From Merdibacter massiliensis (GTDB lineage Bacteria; Bacillota_I; Bacilli_A; Erysipelotrichales; Erysipelotrichaceae), in the NCBI RefSeq assembly GCF_900155395.1, contig NZ_LT699722.1:79836-143835 (forward strand): DNA of 64,000 nucleotides. Reading direction: 5' to 3'. Each line of letters starts with the position of its first letter. Positions within the stretch are counted from its first letter, which is position 1. A model generated the notes under the pieces. That model was not told the origin of the DNA, made no database searches, and saw nothing but the letters and a program-made list of their open reading frames with translations. A program made the position numbers and the translations under genes. Shown here in pieces: positions 45,790 through 55,984 of this stretch.

Positions 45790-46511
45790 TTACTCCTTTC
45801 CAAACTGTTCTTTCCATGAATAGCTGCGCCCCAATCCCTTAACGGTTTTAAGATAGGGCATAGCGTTTTCTTCCAAAGTCGCCGCCCGGTTAAATAGATC
45901 GGGATAGTGTTCTTTGAGATATAAAATCTCTTGTTTCTTCATGCTCGGACAAAAGAAACAGGACGATTTACCCGGCTGCGGCAATCCTGCCGCTTTGATT
46001 TCCCGGATACAATCGTCCCTGTCCAGCCCCATTCTTCAATGAGGGGGTAGCGGTTATGATATTTTTTGTCGGCTTCGTTGTACTTGCGGGAATGTTCATA
46101 CCGTTTCACTTCTCCCGCGTCATAGCCGATATAGCGGTTGACTTTCTCGCCGCGCTGCCATACTTCGCGGCAAGGCGCATAGTGGTTGCAAAACTTTTCC
46201 TGCGGTGCGATTTTGTGTTTCTGCGAACAACGCTTATGCCCGTAGGCAATCGACGGGAGCGTATGAGAGCGCAAGCACTCGGTTTCAAGAGATAGGCGGT
46301 TGCCGTAGCGGTCAACATACTGCACAACGGTAATCTGCGGCATACCGTGTTCCGCAAGCCATTGATTGATTATCTCGATAAATTGATAGGTATGCGGGTG
46401 TTCCGCGCCCGTATCGGCAAAGGTGATAAGGTCAATCGGGATTTTGTGCTTGTATAGGCCAATAAGTAAGGCGGCACTATTCGTGCCGCCGCCAAAAGAT
46501 ACAATATTCAT
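45790..46511 (-). pseudogene. PAPS-reductase-like (adenine nucleotide alpha hydrolase) gene with a frameshift
   Basis: From AAAGGAGTTGAAAA-ATG the protein reads MNIVSFGGGTNSAALLIGLY (PP-loop SGGG type) to RYPLIEEWG, then the frame is lost in the GGGG run at 46027-46030. The continuation LDRDDCIREIKAAGLPQPGK with SCFFCPSMKKQEI is in the other frame; adding one G restores a single protein of about 240 residues. Similar proteins occur in phages and ICEs. It is either a mutation, a slippage switch or a sequence error. Confidence 0.75.
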
Positions 46512-46524
46512 TTTTCAACTCCTT

Positions 46525-48495
46525 TTAATTGTAATTTAACCGCCCGTAGGCGTAAAAGTGGGATTGCCAATAGCTGGTGTCCAGCTTTGAATACTGGATA
46601 GGGTCGCCACAATGCAGCATGACGGGGCTTCCGTCCCCGTCCTCGCCCACATAAATCCCCACATGGGAAACGCCGGGGGTGTCGTATGTACCCGTAAAGA
46701 ACACCAAATCCCCCGGCTGCGGGTTAGAAACAGGGGTTGAGATGTTGTAAAGCCCTTGCGCCCCAAGTCTGCCCGTATTGTATAGGCCGCTGTTCGTCAA
46801 CACATAACTCACAAAGCCGCTGCAATCAAAAGAGGTTTCCGGGGTGCTGCCGCCCCACACATAGGGAAAACCGACGTATTTATCTGCTTCCTCCATGAGC
46901 CGCGCAAACTTTTCATCGGAACCCAGCAGCGCGGCGGGTACTTCATAATCGGCGGGCGGGTTTTCATAGTATTTAGACACATAGCCGGATTGCGGGAAAA
47001 GGTCGGGTCTGTTTCCCAGCGACGACATATACATAGCGTACATGGATAGCTGTTCTTCGCCCATGATGTAAACGGGGACATGGGAGAGGTTGAAGTTTTC
47101 CAAATCCACATGAAGAATGTAATAGTTATAGGGGACTTCAACCGTATAGGGGTTGCCCTCGCTGTCCGTCCTTGTTTCGGTGCGGTAGCGTACCTGTACT
47201 TCTTCCTCGACCGTCAAGATATACTGTTTCTCAAAGAGCATTTCAAGGGTGCTTTGCACTTCATCGAGTGTAAACACGCCCTCATGCCACGCGGAAAGGA
47301 TAGAAATTAGCACATAGGGGTCATGCTCGATCTCGTCCGCGTTTACCCGGTATTCGTCATAGCCGGGGTATTCGCTTTCGATATTGTCCAGCATATCTTG
47401 TAACTCGGCTTCCATAGCGGCATACGCGCTTTCCGCGCCCGTTATATCCGCGTCCTCGGAGAGATAGGACGACGCAATCAAGCCGCTGCCGCTGTTGCCG
47501 CCAAAGAGGGAGCAAGAGGACAGCCCGCCGAAAAGCAGCAGCACGATAAAGGCAATCCCGCCCACAATCAAGCAGCCTTTCCAATGCCGGACAACAAAGA
47601 ACGCCGCCCGTTTGGTTTCCTGCGCGGTTTTCTTCGCCGCCTTTGCGGTGGCTTCAGCGGTTTTTTTCGCTTTGCCGCCCGCTTTCAGCGTTTTTGCATA
47701 CTGCTTTTTAATGCGCTGCTTCTGCCAAAAACGGGAAATGGGGTTGGAGTGCGCAAGCGCGGGGTTATCGTGCAACGCCTTTTGATAGAGAAAATCTGCG
47801 TTTGCCTTTACCGCTTGTTTTTCCGCTGCCGCCGCTGCCCGGTAGGGTTTCAGCTTATGGCGGCGTATGCCGCCCTTAACTGCCCGCGCCGCCATGCCGC
47901 CCGCTTTCTCTCCGGCAAGTTCTACCCGGTGCCCGCTTTCCACACCGACGTTTTCTTTCTCTACCTCGTAGATTTTCCCATGTACGGTACTGTTTAACTC
48001 CTGTGCCGGACGGGATAAGGGGTTATGCCGCAACTTGCCGTTTGGGGGCTTATCCGTCTTTTCAAAGGAAAGGCGCGTCTTTGCCTTGCCTTTCGCTTCG
48101 TCAAAAACGCGCTCTTTCTTGATTTTGGTCTGCTTGGGGATAGCCGCCCGCGCTGCGTCTAAACAGTCTGCCGCCTTATCCGATTTCTTGATCGCTTTTT
48201 GAAGTTCCGGCGTTGCCCGTTCCGCTTCGGAAAACTGCAAGCGGGAAGAATGGGTTTTAGGCTGCGTCGCGTCAAGGGCTTTTTTCTCCGCGCCTTTTGC
48301 TGCGTGTCGCTCAATCTCTGCGCCGATATGCTGCACAACCTTTTCCGCTGCCACCCCTGCGGGGGCTGAATAGTTTTCTTCCTGCGGCCTTTCGCTGATA
48401 CTGGACGTTTCGCCCGTCGTGAGGTTTTCCGCAACCGCACCGTCGCGGGTCATTTTTTGCGTTACCTTGTCGGGGGCTTTCAGTTCCTTGCTCAA
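46525..48495 (-). CDS. NlpC/P60 cell-wall hydrolase, CD1108-like conjugation protein
   Basis: A 656-residue membrane protein. The first 290 residues are basic and charged, a membrane helix follows ([20 protein letters not shown]), then an extracellular region and a C-terminal NlpC/P60 peptidase with [28 protein letters not shown] and [11 protein letters not shown] (Cys-His-His). It cuts peptidoglycan peptides so that the transfer channel can pass the wall. It sits within the VirB4-to-TopB run and overlaps the methyltransferase gene by four bases. Confidence 0.9.
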   Translation of the reverse strand: MSKELKAPDKVTQKMTRDGAVAENLTTGETSSISERPQEENYSAPAGVAAEKVVQHIGAEIERHAAKGAEKKALDATQPKTHSSRLQFSEAERATPELQKAIKKSDKAADCLDAARAAIPKQTKIKKERVFDEAKGKAKTRLSFEKTDKPPNGKLRHNPLSRPAQELNSTVHGKIYEVEKENVGVESGHRVELAGEKAGGMAARAVKGGIRRHKLKPYRAAAAAEKQAVKANADFLYQKALHDNPALAHSNPISRFWQKQRIKKQYAKTLKAGGKAKKTAEATAKAAKKTAQETKRAAFFVVRHWKGCLIVGGIAFIVLLLFGGLSSCSLFGGNSGSGLIASSYLSEDADITGAESAYAAMEAELQDMLDNIESEYPGYDEYRVNADEIEHDPYVLISILSAWHEGVFTLDEVQSTLEMLFEKQYILTVEEEVQVRYRTETRTDSEGNPYTVEVPYNYYILHVDLENFNLSHVPVYIMGEEQLSMYAMYMSSLGNRPDLFPQSGYVSKYYENPPADYEVPAALLGSDEKFARLMEEADKYVGFPYVWGGSTPETSFDCSGFVSYVLTNSGLYNTGRLGAQGLYNISTPVSNPQPGDLVFFTGTYDTPGVSHVGIYVGEDGDGSPVMLHCGDPIQYSKLDTSYWQSHFYAYGRLNYN

Positions 48496-49448
48496 TCTTC
48501 ATCACCTCCAATCCGCTGTTTTGCAAGTTCGCAATAGTCGGGGTTTAACTCAATGCCGATATAGCGGCGGTTAAGCCGTTTTGCTACCATGCCCGTCGTG
48601 CCGCTGCCGAAAAAGGGGTCAAGGACAATCCCGCCGATGGGACAGCCCGCCAAAATGCACGTTTCCGCAAGTTTCGGCGGGAACGCTGCGAAATGCCCGC
48701 CATGATAGCCGACATTGTTAATCTGCCAAACGTTGCGGCGGCTGCGGACGGGAGAAATCAACTCGTCGGCGTATGCGCCCTTTTCGCGGGGGCGGTTGAT
48801 TTTCTGCGGTTGGTTTTGCCCCGGAACAGTAACGTTATACTTATTTCCTTTGCTAACTCCGCTTTTCAGCCGCCCCGCCGTTGTGGGGGCTATCGGCTCG
48901 GCTACTGCTTGCCAATCGTAATAATACTTCTTTGACTTGGTAAGCAGAAACACATATTCATAGCAGCGGGTCGGCCTGTCCCGCGTGCTTTCCGGCATGG
49001 GGTTTGTTTTGTGCCAAATGATAGAACTGCGCAAATACCAACCGTCGCCCCGCAAGGCGAGGGCTACAAGCCACGGAATACCAATTAAATCTTTGGGCTT
49101 GCAGCCGGGGGCGCGGTGGTTAAACGCCACTTGCTGCCCGTTCCTGCCTTTGGGGTATTTGGGGTCTTGGTGGTCGGCTTTGCTGCCTGTGCCGCAATAA
49201 GTGTCCGCGATATTCAGCCAACAAGTACCCTCCGGCGTAAGCACCCGCTTTACCTCATGGAATACCGCCGTAATACGGGAAACATATTCCTCCGGCGTTG
49301 CTTCCCGTCCGATCTGCCCGTCTGCGCCGTAGTCCCGCAAGGCATAGTAGGGTGGGGACGTTACGCAACAATCAACTGCATTTTCCGGCAAGGTTTGAAG
49401 CACCTGCAAGCTGTCGCCGCAATAGATTTTGTCCATTTCTATCCTCAT
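48492..49448 (-). CDS. Site-specific DNA methyltransferase, N4-cytosine/N6-adenine type
   Basis: A 318-residue methyltransferase with [12 protein letters not shown] (the SPPY form is common in N4-cytosine enzymes) near residue 30 and the SAM-binding [16 protein letters not shown] near residue 285. No restriction partner is adjacent, so it is an orphan enzyme that may mark the ICE DNA against host restriction. The ATG overlaps the VirB4 stop (ATGA). Target sequence cannot be inferred. Confidence 0.88.
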   Translation of the reverse strand: MRIEMDKIYCGDSLQVLQTLPENAVDCCVTSPPYYALRDYGADGQIGREATPEEYVSRITAVFHEVKRVLTPEGTCWLNIADTYCGTGSKADHQDPKYPKGRNGQQVAFNHRAPGCKPKDLIGIPWLVALALRGDGWYLRSSIIWHKTNPMPESTRDRPTRCYEYVFLLTKSKKYYYDWQAVAEPIAPTTAGRLKSGVSKGNKYNVTVPGQNQPQKINRPREKGAYADELISPVRSRRNVWQINNVGYHGGHFAAFPPKLAETCILAGCPIGGIVLDPFFGSGTTGMVAKRLNRRYIGIELNPDYCELAKQRIGGDED

Positions 49449-51841
49449 GCCGACACCTCGCCGGGTTTGGTCGTCATTACACGATAGAGTTCCGTATCTT
49501 GCGGGAAACGGTCAATAAAGGGCAAAATCACGTTGCCATAGAAGATAAGCCCCTCGCCCGCGTCGGAATGGGTTACATAGGTCATTTGCTGCTGCGAAAT
49601 GTTAAGCTGCTTTGCAAGGATTTCCCTGTCGCCCTGGGCTTGGTTGAGCATATACACAAAATCGCTGTTTTCAAAAATGTTCTCCACCTCGCGGGACGAT
49701 AACAAATCTTTCACGTTTTGGGTGATACCTGTCGGAATACCGCCCCATTTTCTAAAACGCTTCCAAATCTCAACGCTGTACGCTGCGGTCTGTTCCTCTT
49801 TGAGCAGCAAATGAAACTCGTCGATATAGTACCGCGTCGCCTTGCCTTCGCTGCGGTTTATGGTAACTCTGTTCCAAACTTGATCTTGGACAATGAGCAT
49901 ACCGAGTTTTCGTAGCTGGGTGCCGAGTTCTTTAATATCAAAGCAGACAAGGCGGTTGTGAATGTCAACGTTTGTTTGGTGGTTAAACACGTTCAAACTG
50001 CCATTTACATAGAGTTCCAATGCCGACGCGATACGCTGCGCTTCCTTTTCCGGCTGCTTCTTGATTTCATTGTAGAGGTCGCCCAAAATCGGCATATTCT
50101 CCGGCTTCGGGTCTGCAAGGTAGCTGCGGTACACGCTGATAACGGCGCGGTCAATCAAAGTCTTTTCAACCGCTTCCAGCCCGTTTTTGCCGCCCATAAT
50201 CAACTCGCAAAAGGAAAGGATAAAATCGCTCTTTAAGGCTATGGGCGTGTCGCCCTCGCTGTAATTGAGGTTTATATCCATCGGGTTAATGTACTGCGTG
50301 CTGTTCTGCGAAACCTTGATAACCTGCCCTTTCAGCCGTTCCACAAGGGGGTAATATTCCGCTTCCGGGTCGCAAATGATAATATCGTCTGCGGTAATGA
50401 GAAAAGCGTTGGTGATCTCGCGCTTTGCCGAAAAACTCTTGCCGCTGCCGGGTGTGCCGAGTATCAAGCCGTTAGGGTTCTTCAGCCTTTTCCTGTCGCA
50501 CAAAATCATGTTATTCGATAATGCGTTTAAGCCGTAATACAACGCTTCGCCGCTTTGGAACAGCTCTTGTACCGTAAAGGGGACGAAAATGGCGGTGCTG
50601 GAAGTCGTCAAGCCCCGCTGGATTTGGATTAGGTTTTCGCCCAATGGGATAGAGGACATAAGCCCCTGTTCCTGCCGGTAGTCAAGGCGGGTGAGCATAC
50701 AGTTGTATTTCTGTGCGATACTTGCGGCCTGAAATACGTCGTTGTCCAATTTCTGCTTTGTGTCTGCCACATTCAAAACTAACAGCGTAAGCAAAAACAT
50801 TCGCTCGTTCCGGCTCTGCAAATCCCGCAAAAGGTTTTTCGCTTCGCCGCCGTAGGTGGCAAGGTCGGACGGAATTATATCCATATCGTAGCCGCTGCGG
50901 ATTGCCTTTTTCTGTTCCTCGATTTTCATACGGTCAAGGTCGGTGATTTTCCGCTTGATCGTCTTGATCGCTTCGTTGTGGTCGATACTCTGAATGTGCA
51001 GATTGACGACAATCCCGTTTTCCGCTTCCATGAAGTCGGCAAGCATACGGTCTGAAAGTTCCGGCGCGGCAATCTGCAAAAAGGAAACCGCGCCAAACTT
51101 CCCGCCCATTTGAAACATTCGCCCGTCGCCAAAACGGAAAGAGGACGGGGCAATAAAGTCTTTGACGGAAAGGCCGCTTACGGGTAGCCATTCCCACGCA
51201 AAGTTGAAGCGTTCCCCGTCCGGGTGGAAAAGCCCATGCAGCACTTCAAGCCGCTGCTTCCCGTCCAATACCCGCGCCGCCGCGCCGATCACCTTAAAAT
51301 GGTTGAGGGTGTCCGTTTCGATACGGGCAAGCCGCGCCCGCGCCGATTTAATATCTTTTGCTTCAATGGTAAAGGTGAGAAACTTTGTCTTGATAAGCCC
51401 GTTGTTGCCGCGTTCAAGCTGTGTTTGCAGCATTTCGGTGTATTCGGCTCTGATACTGTCAAAGTCGTCATTCTGTGGGGCAATCGTGATACTGCTCTTG
51501 AAATCCTCCTTGTTCGCATGGCGGCTGATTAAGGAAAGCTGCACACTGATAGAAGCGTCAAAAGAGTTATACATATCGCAAAGGGCTTCAAAAATGGCGG
51601 TCTTGTCGTCCGGCTGCGCAAGCTGATAGTTAATATCTTCAAACTCAATGCACTTGGAATACCGCCCGTTTGCAAGGCGGCAAATCCCGTCCTTATACAT
51701 TCGTTCAAACGGTATGCTGTCCTGCGCCGTATGGGGCTTCCCGTCGCCCTTTGACTGCCGGATAAGCGCGTCGATCTGTTTCTTTTCCTGCCGCGTAAGT
51801 TTACGCTTTTTGTTTTGGGTCTTTCCCTTTTCCTTTGACAA
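49445..51841 (-). CDS. virB4: VirB4-type conjugation ATPase
   Basis: A 798-residue ATPase. Walker A is [18 protein letters not shown] near residue 460, Walker [12 protein letters not shown] near residue 680, and the N-terminal half has the VirB4 fold ([20 protein letters not shown]). It powers assembly of the secretion channel and transport. It overlaps the PrgI gene by 41 bases, a normal coupling in this family. Intact. Confidence 0.93.
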   Translation of the reverse strand: MSKEKGKTQNKKRKLTRQEKKQIDALIRQSKGDGKPHTAQDSIPFERMYKDGICRLANGRYSKCIEFEDINYQLAQPDDKTAIFEALCDMYNSFDASISVQLSLISRHANKEDFKSSITIAPQNDDFDSIRAEYTEMLQTQLERGNNGLIKTKFLTFTIEAKDIKSARARLARIETDTLNHFKVIGAAARVLDGKQRLEVLHGLFHPDGERFNFAWEWLPVSGLSVKDFIAPSSFRFGDGRMFQMGGKFGAVSFLQIAAPELSDRMLADFMEAENGIVVNLHIQSIDHNEAIKTIKRKITDLDRMKIEEQKKAIRSGYDMDIIPSDLATYGGEAKNLLRDLQSRNERMFLLTLLVLNVADTKQKLDNDVFQAASIAQKYNCMLTRLDYRQEQGLMSSIPLGENLIQIQRGLTTSSTAIFVPFTVQELFQSGEALYYGLNALSNNMILCDRKRLKNPNGLILGTPGSGKSFSAKREITNAFLITADDIIICDPEAEYYPLVERLKGQVIKVSQNSTQYINPMDINLNYSEGDTPIALKSDFILSFCELIMGGKNGLEAVEKTLIDRAVISVYRSYLADPKPENMPILGDLYNEIKKQPEKEAQRIASALELYVNGSLNVFNHQTNVDIHNRLVCFDIKELGTQLRKLGMLIVQDQVWNRVTINRSEGKATRYYIDEFHLLLKEEQTAAYSVEIWKRFRKWGGIPTGITQNVKDLLSSREVENIFENSDFVYMLNQAQGDREILAKQLNISQQQMTYVTHSDAGEGLIFYGNVILPFIDRFPQDTELYRVMTTKPGEVSA

Positions 51842-52193
51842 TCGCCCGTACCTCCTTATCTAATCGCTCCTGCCGCGCAAGGGCGGTATAAAAATTGTTG
51901 GTCTGATAAGGTCGCTCTTTGGGGCGAAGAAACTTCACTTCCACAAATTGCCGTATAATCACTTCCAGCGGTTGCCCGTTCTTCTCGTACATAGCGAGTA
52001 GGAACATGGGCAGCATGGCAAGCACCATGCACAAAGCCGCCGTTGTCGTTCCCGCGCTGTCCTTTGTCAAAAAGAATAGCGGTAGCCCGATAGCCACCGC
52101 CGCGCCGAAACAGAGTAATTGTCTTTTGGTAAGGTTGAACATTACCTTGCTCTTGATTTTGGTTAAATCCTTTGGGACGGTTACATACGCCAT
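51801..52193 (-). CDS. PrgI-family membrane protein of the transfer channel
   Basis: A 130-residue protein: MAYVTVPKDLTKIKSKVMFN LTKRQ, two membrane helices (LLCFGAAVAIGLPLFFLTKD, TTAALCMVLAMLPMFLLAMY) and a basic tail. PrgI proteins are VirB3-like partners of VirB4. The ATG follows GGAAAGGAGGTTTGAA; the 40-codon upstream extension belongs to the MT-A70 gene in another frame. Confidence 0.88.
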   Translation of the reverse strand: MAYVTVPKDLTKIKSKVMFNLTKRQLLCFGAAVAIGLPLFFLTKDSAGTTTAALCMVLAMLPMFLLAMYEKNGQPLEVIIRQFVEVKFLRPKERPYQTNNFYTALARQERLDKEVRAIVKGKGKDPKQKA

Positions 52194-52194
52194 T

Positions 52195-52743
52195 TCAAAC
52201 CTCCTTTCCGGCAAACCGTATGTCGCTTTTGATTTCATTTCCCCATACGTCCCAACCAGGGGTATGCTGCCTTGCAAACAGTTCAATACGCGGTAGGTCG
52301 CCCATAAGGGCAAGTATCTTTTCCCGCGTTATATCCGGCTTTTTGCTGTGCTGCTCAACAGGGGAAATAATAAATTGATGTACCTTGTTTGATTGTCGCT
52401 TCGGGTGTCCTTTGGTAGCAAGCAAGCAGATTTCCGCATTTCCTCGCGTCCAAAAGCCCAAGCCATAAAACCAAGTGGGCGATTTCCGATTTTGCTTTAA
52501 CCATACAAAGGCAACGGATTTATAGGTAAATCCCCAAGCCTTGATTAACTGCAACGCTTCTTTAAGCTGCGGGAACGTCGCCCATAGGAATAAAATACAG
52601 TCCTTATCCGCAATTTCTTTGACGGGTAAAGCGCAAAGTTCCTCAATACTCATAGTGGGATAGTGCTTTTCCGCTGCGCCCTGTACCTTGCTTCTCGCGT
52701 ATCTCCAAGGGGGATCGGCGTAAATGATTTTGTATTTCTTCAT
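52195..52743 (-). CDS. MT-A70-family adenine methyltransferase
   Basis: A 182-residue enzyme beginning MKKYKIIYADPPWRYARSKV with the DPPW catalytic motif at the N-terminus, then CILFLWATFPQLKEALQLIK and the C-terminal RIELFARQHTPGWDVWGNEI that ends the family. Phage and ICE MT-A70 enzymes methylate adenine in DNA. It is inserted between VirB6 and PrgI, so it should be expressed with the secretion genes; GGGGGTGCAG is the ribosome site. With the methyltransferase at 48492 it makes two in one operon. Confidence 0.9.
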   Translation of the reverse strand: MKKYKIIYADPPWRYARSKVQGAAEKHYPTMSIEELCALPVKEIADKDCILFLWATFPQLKEALQLIKAWGFTYKSVAFVWLKQNRKSPTWFYGLGFWTRGNAEICLLATKGHPKRQSNKVHQFIISPVEQHSKKPDITREKILALMGDLPRIELFARQHTPGWDVWGNEIKSDIRFAGKEV

Positions 52744-52753
52744 CTGCACCCCC

Positions 52754-53617
52754 TTAATGCGCGCTGAATACGGATTTTGCAAGGCTTCCCGTTTTGAAAA
52801 GCGTAAAACACAAGAGGACGGTATAGCCCATGCAAGACCAGATCGCGCCGGATATGTCATCGGTTGCTGCGATTGTCTGTATCAAAACCGCATAAATACC
52901 GACGCACACAAGAATTAGAAAAGCCTGAAAACCGAGGGCAAGCAAGGATTTTAAGTAGTTCTGTCCCATGCCGCCCCATTCACGATTTACCATTGTCGCA
53001 ACGGGGATAGGGGCGATACTCGTTACAAGGTATATTTCAATCATGCGCCCGTACACCACCAGCATGATACAGATAGACAACGCTTTCATGGTAAGCCCCA
53101 CAAAGAGTGATTGAAACCATAGCCCCAAAAGCCCGCCGACGCTCATAGCGTCCAGCTTTGCTTCTATATCGGTGATAACGGTTGCAATATCTATGCTTGT
53201 GTCGGATATGATAACGCCCGCGCTGTCGTTGACGACGCTCTGTGTAATGTCAAATACGCCCATGACGATGTTCCAAGTATTTGTTACCAGCAGCACCGCA
53301 ACAAAGGTTTTGAAAATCCACTTGAAGAAAATCCAAGTGTCGAGATCGTGCAGATTGTTTTTCTCAATTACAAGCTGGATTAGTTCGTAGCACATGACAA
53401 AGGTAATGATAACGCCCGCAATCGGCACAATGACGTTTTCCGATAGGCTGCGTATCATATTGAATATGCCCGCGTTCCACCCGGCGGGGGTTGTGCCGAC
53501 TTGCGTTGCGATTTCTCCAACCTCTGTATTTACGCTGTCGAACAGCCCGGAGAGATTAGAGAGTATTCCGTCTGTCAAAATGCCGCGAAACCAATCTTCA
53601 ATCATCTGCCATATCAA
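52754..53617 (-). CDS. VirB6/TrbL-like membrane protein of the transfer channel
   Basis: A 287-residue protein with about six membrane segments, for example VPIAGVIITFVMCYELIQLV, WIFKTFVAVLLVTNTWNIVM and LALGFQAFLILVCVGIYAVL. It occupies the VirB6 place between Maff2 and PrgI in related ICEs. It forms the inner-membrane channel. Start ATG follows a GGAGGG site. Confidence 0.87.
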   Translation of the reverse strand: MIWQMIEDWFRGILTDGILSNLSGLFDSVNTEVGEIATQVGTTPAGWNAGIFNMIRSLSENVIVPIAGVIITFVMCYELIQLVIEKNNLHDLDTWIFFKWIFKTFVAVLLVTNTWNIVMGVFDITQSVVNDSAGVIISDTSIDIATVITDIEAKLDAMSVGGLLGLWFQSLFVGLTMKALSICIMLVVYGRMIEIYLVTSIAPIPVATMVNREWGGMGQNYLKSLLALGFQAFLILVCVGIYAVLIQTIAATDDISGAIWSCMGYTVLLCFTLFKTGSLAKSVFSAH

Positions 53618-53690
53618 AAGCTAATCCCTCCTTTCCCGCGCCCTCCCGCGTGAAGCGGGAGAGCGCGGCGGGTAGTGTTAGTTTGTGGCA

Positions 53691-53777
53691 TTATCCAAAC
53701 AGGCCGGAGAGCAGCGGGACAAGGGTAAGGCCGATAAGGGCAACGCCGCCGCCCGCCATCAACTGTTTTATCCCTAA
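53691..53777 (-). pseudogene. Maff2-family protein, C-terminal fragment left by insertion of element C
   Basis: Twenty-eight codons read LGIKQLMAGGGVALIGLTLV PLLSGLFG and stop. This is the C-terminal helix of Maff2, a small hydrophobic pilin-like protein found before VirB6 in Clostridiales ICEs. Upstream of LGIKQ the frame meets a stop at the palindrome where element C begins. The N-terminal half should lie at the far side of element C, outside the window. Confidence 0.8.
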
Positions 53778-53815
53778 TTAGGAGTAAAACCTTGCTCGAT
53801 GGCGGGCGGCGGCGT
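53743..53815. repeat. 73-bp interrupted palindrome at the element B/C junction, probable attachment site
   Basis: ACGCCGCCGCCCGCCATC (53743-53760) and its exact inverse (53798-53815) flank GTTTTA/TAAAAC and a central CCTAATTAGG (53773-53782). The left arm is Maff2 coding sequence. A hybrid att site of the large serine recombinase 50 bases away would be centred here, though perfect 18-bp arms exceed what such enzymes need. Confidence 0.65.
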
Positions 53816-53863
53816 GTCAAAAAATATATGGAATTGTTTTAGAACCGCCCCAGCGGGAACAGG

Positions 53864-55528
53864 TCAGCCCTTGACCTGTTCCACCTCCGGGATGGGTTTG
53901 AGATTGAAGTGAATTTCGATAGAAATGTGTCGTGTCTTATCGCTGTCGATGTGTTCATGGACAACGATTTCTTTAATCAGGCGGTTTAAGGTGGCTGTGT
54001 CCAACTCCGTGATGTCGGCATATTCCTGAATGGCGTCCACCCATTGTTTGGCGTCCATTGCCAGCCGCATTTCATCAGCCAGCTTCTTGCGCCCCTGTGC
54101 AACCCGTTCTTTCAACTCGGCCTGTTCCTTCTGCGTCTTGTCCAGCATGAGATTGAAGTTGGCTTCGCTGATCCGCCCGGCAACCATATCCTCATAGAGC
54201 CGCAGCACCATCTTTTCCAGAACCTCAATTCGTTCCTCGTCTTTTGTCAGGGAACGCTCCAACGCTTCCCGCTGGCCTTTCTGTTCGGCTTCACAGGTGT
54301 TGGTCAGCTTCCCGGCAATGGCTTCCCCATCGGTCAGGGCAGCCCTGGCACACTCCCGGATTTTGTTCAGGACAAGGTGGTAAAGGGTGTCGTACTCCAC
54401 CCGGTGCTGGGAACAGTGGTTCTTGCCGAACGCCCCATAGGTCTTACAGGCGTAAATCTGCTGCGGGTGCTTGGCGTGGGTGGTACGGATGGTCAGCGAC
54501 TTGCCGCACTCGCCGCACTTGATAAGCCCGGCAAACAGGCTGGTTTCCCCGTCCTGACGGGGGCGCTGCCGGGATTTCAGCTTGCGCTGCACGATGTCAA
54601 AGGTCTTGCGGTCAACAAGCGGCTCATGCTGGTTCTCCACCACAATCCAGTCCTCCGGCTTTTTCTCCCCGATGGTGCCGATTTTGAAGCGGTATTCCTT
54701 CTTCTGGGAAGCGATAGCGCCGGTGTAGACAGGGTTCATCAGGATGTCCTTAATCACGGAGAAGTCCCACATATACCGCCCGTTTACCGGGTCTTTCTTT
54801 TCCCACTTGGTTGACACGTTCCGAAAGCCCCTCACCCGGTTCCAGTAGGTCGGGCATGGGATTTTTTCTTCTTCCAGCCTGCGCCGGATGTAGTTGGGGC
54901 CGTGTCCTTCCAGCGCCCACGTAAACAGACGCCGGACAATGGGAGCCGTTTCCTCATCAATCAGCAGATGGTTTTTGTCCTCCGGGTCTTTCCGGTAGCC
55001 GAAGGGGGCAAGGCAGCCGGTAAACTGGCCTTTCTGCGCTTTCAGCAGATAAGAGGAATGAACCTTCTTGGAAATATCCTTGCTGTACATCTCGTTGAGG
55101 ATGTTCTTGAACGGCGCTATGTCGTTGTTGTCCCGCATGGTGTCGATACCGTCATTCATGGCGATATACCGCACTCCGTTGCGGGGGAAGAAATCTTCAA
55201 TCAGGAAGCCGGTCTGCAAGTAATTCCTACCCAGTCTGGACAGGTCTTTCGTGACCACAAGGTTTATCTGCCTGCGCTCGATGGCTTTCAACATCCGTTT
55301 CAGGTCGGGGCGCTCCATGTTCAGCCCCGTGTAGCCATCGTCCTGATAGACTGCAACAACCTCCCATCCCTGCTTTTCGCAGTAGGTTTCCAGCATAGCC
55401 CGCTGGTTTGCGATACTGGCGCTCTCCCCGTCAAGGTCATCGTCCTTGGAAAGCCTGCAATAGATAGCCGCCCGGAAGCTGCCTGCCAGTATTGCGTCTA
55501 CGCCTGCATATTCAAATCCGTTCATCAT
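53864..55528 (-). CDS. Large serine recombinase of element C
   Basis: A 554-residue integrase: RAAIYCRLSKDDDLDGES with catalytic Ser, TKDLSRLGRNYLQTGFL, a zinc ribbon (IKCGECGKSLTIRTT with CKTYGAFGKNHCSQHRV) and a long C-terminal coiled coil. It is only distantly similar to the element B enzyme. No strong ribosome site is seen; the tandem ATG at 55528/55525 just after the stop of the small upstream gene suggests coupling. Confidence 0.92.
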   Translation of the reverse strand: MMNGFEYAGVDAILAGSFRAAIYCRLSKDDDLDGESASIANQRAMLETYCEKQGWEVVAVYQDDGYTGLNMERPDLKRMLKAIERRQINLVVTKDLSRLGRNYLQTGFLIEDFFPRNGVRYIAMNDGIDTMRDNNDIAPFKNILNEMYSKDISKKVHSSYLLKAQKGQFTGCLAPFGYRKDPEDKNHLLIDEETAPIVRRLFTWALEGHGPNYIRRRLEEEKIPCPTYWNRVRGFRNVSTKWEKKDPVNGRYMWDFSVIKDILMNPVYTGAIASQKKEYRFKIGTIGEKKPEDWIVVENQHEPLVDRKTFDIVQRKLKSRQRPRQDGETSLFAGLIKCGECGKSLTIRTTHAKHPQQIYACKTYGAFGKNHCSQHRVEYDTLYHLVLNKIRECARAALTDGEAIAGKLTNTCEAEQKGQREALERSLTKDEERIEVLEKMVLRLYEDMVAGRISEANFNLMLDKTQKEQAELKERVAQGRKKLADEMRLAMDAKQWVDAIQEYADITELDTATLNRLIKEIVVHEHIDSDKTRHISIEIHFNLKPIPEVEQVKG

Positions 55529-55533
55529 AACCG

Positions 55534-55731
55534 TTACCCGCACAATCCAGACGGAACACGGTCACTCTGAACCTTGTCTTTATTATACTCTAAATCTTGC
55601 TTTTTCGCAAGATATTCTTTATCATTTCTCTGGCTGTATTTCTGTGCAATCAGGCTCACGAAAACGTCCGTAGCGTCCAGTTCGCCGTCAAATACCGTTG
55701 TGACATGGATTTCAGTTTTGCTTTTTGCCAT
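55534..55731 (-). CDS. Small protein upstream of the recombinase, unknown function
   Basis: A 65-residue protein, MAKSKTEIHVTTVFDGELDA then TDVFVSLIAQKYSQRNDKEY. GGAGGTAACTGCCT precedes the ATG. It ends a few bases before the recombinase start and probably shares its transcript. It takes the same place as the TnpW-like gene in element B but is not obviously related. Confidence 0.65.
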   Translation of the reverse strand: MAKSKTEIHVTTVFDGELDATDVFVSLIAQKYSQRNDKEYLAKKQDLEYNKDKVQSDRVPSGLCG

Positions 55732-55769
55732 AGGCAGTTACCTCCATAAATGAAATAAGCCAGACAGGA

Positions 55770-55970
55770 GAGGGTCGGCAACGAAGTCCGGCAACGGGCT
55801 TCAAAAAACCTCGAAAACAATCTCTGTCTGGCGGTTGGGTTATTTATTACTTTTTCTTTTATTTTTCTGTTGCTTTGGTTGTCAGAGGGAAGAAAAGCCC
55901 GCAGTTACGGGCTTTTTCCCGGCAACCGGCCCGGCAACGGGATAGCAACGGGGTCGGCAACCGGCTGTGA
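55770..55970. repeat. Cluster of GGCAAC repeats and a terminator hairpin
   Basis: Variants of CGGCAACGGG or CGGCAACCGGC occur about six times between 55770 and 55965, in front of the VirE-like/primase stop. Between them AAAAGCCCG/CGGGCTTTTT (55893-55917) makes a terminator-like hairpin usable from both sides. Iterons of a replication origin, or structural sequence only, are both possible. Confidence 0.45.
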
Positions 55971-55984
55971 TTTCCCCGGATTTT

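Larger units (their letters stand above)
31156..53777. mobile_element. Element B: conjugative element (ICE) with serine recombinase, MOBP relaxase and type IV secretion genes
   Basis: It starts inside the element A recombinase gene and is itself interrupted by element C inside its Maff2 gene; its right part, including the expected coupling protein, lies outside the window. It contains recombinase, TnpW-like protein, sigma factor, resistance-type operon, MobC/relaxase, antirestriction protein, TopB, NlpC/P60, VirB4, PrgI, VirB6 and two methyltransferases. The order resembles Tn1549-like Clostridiales ICEs. Confidence 0.75.
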
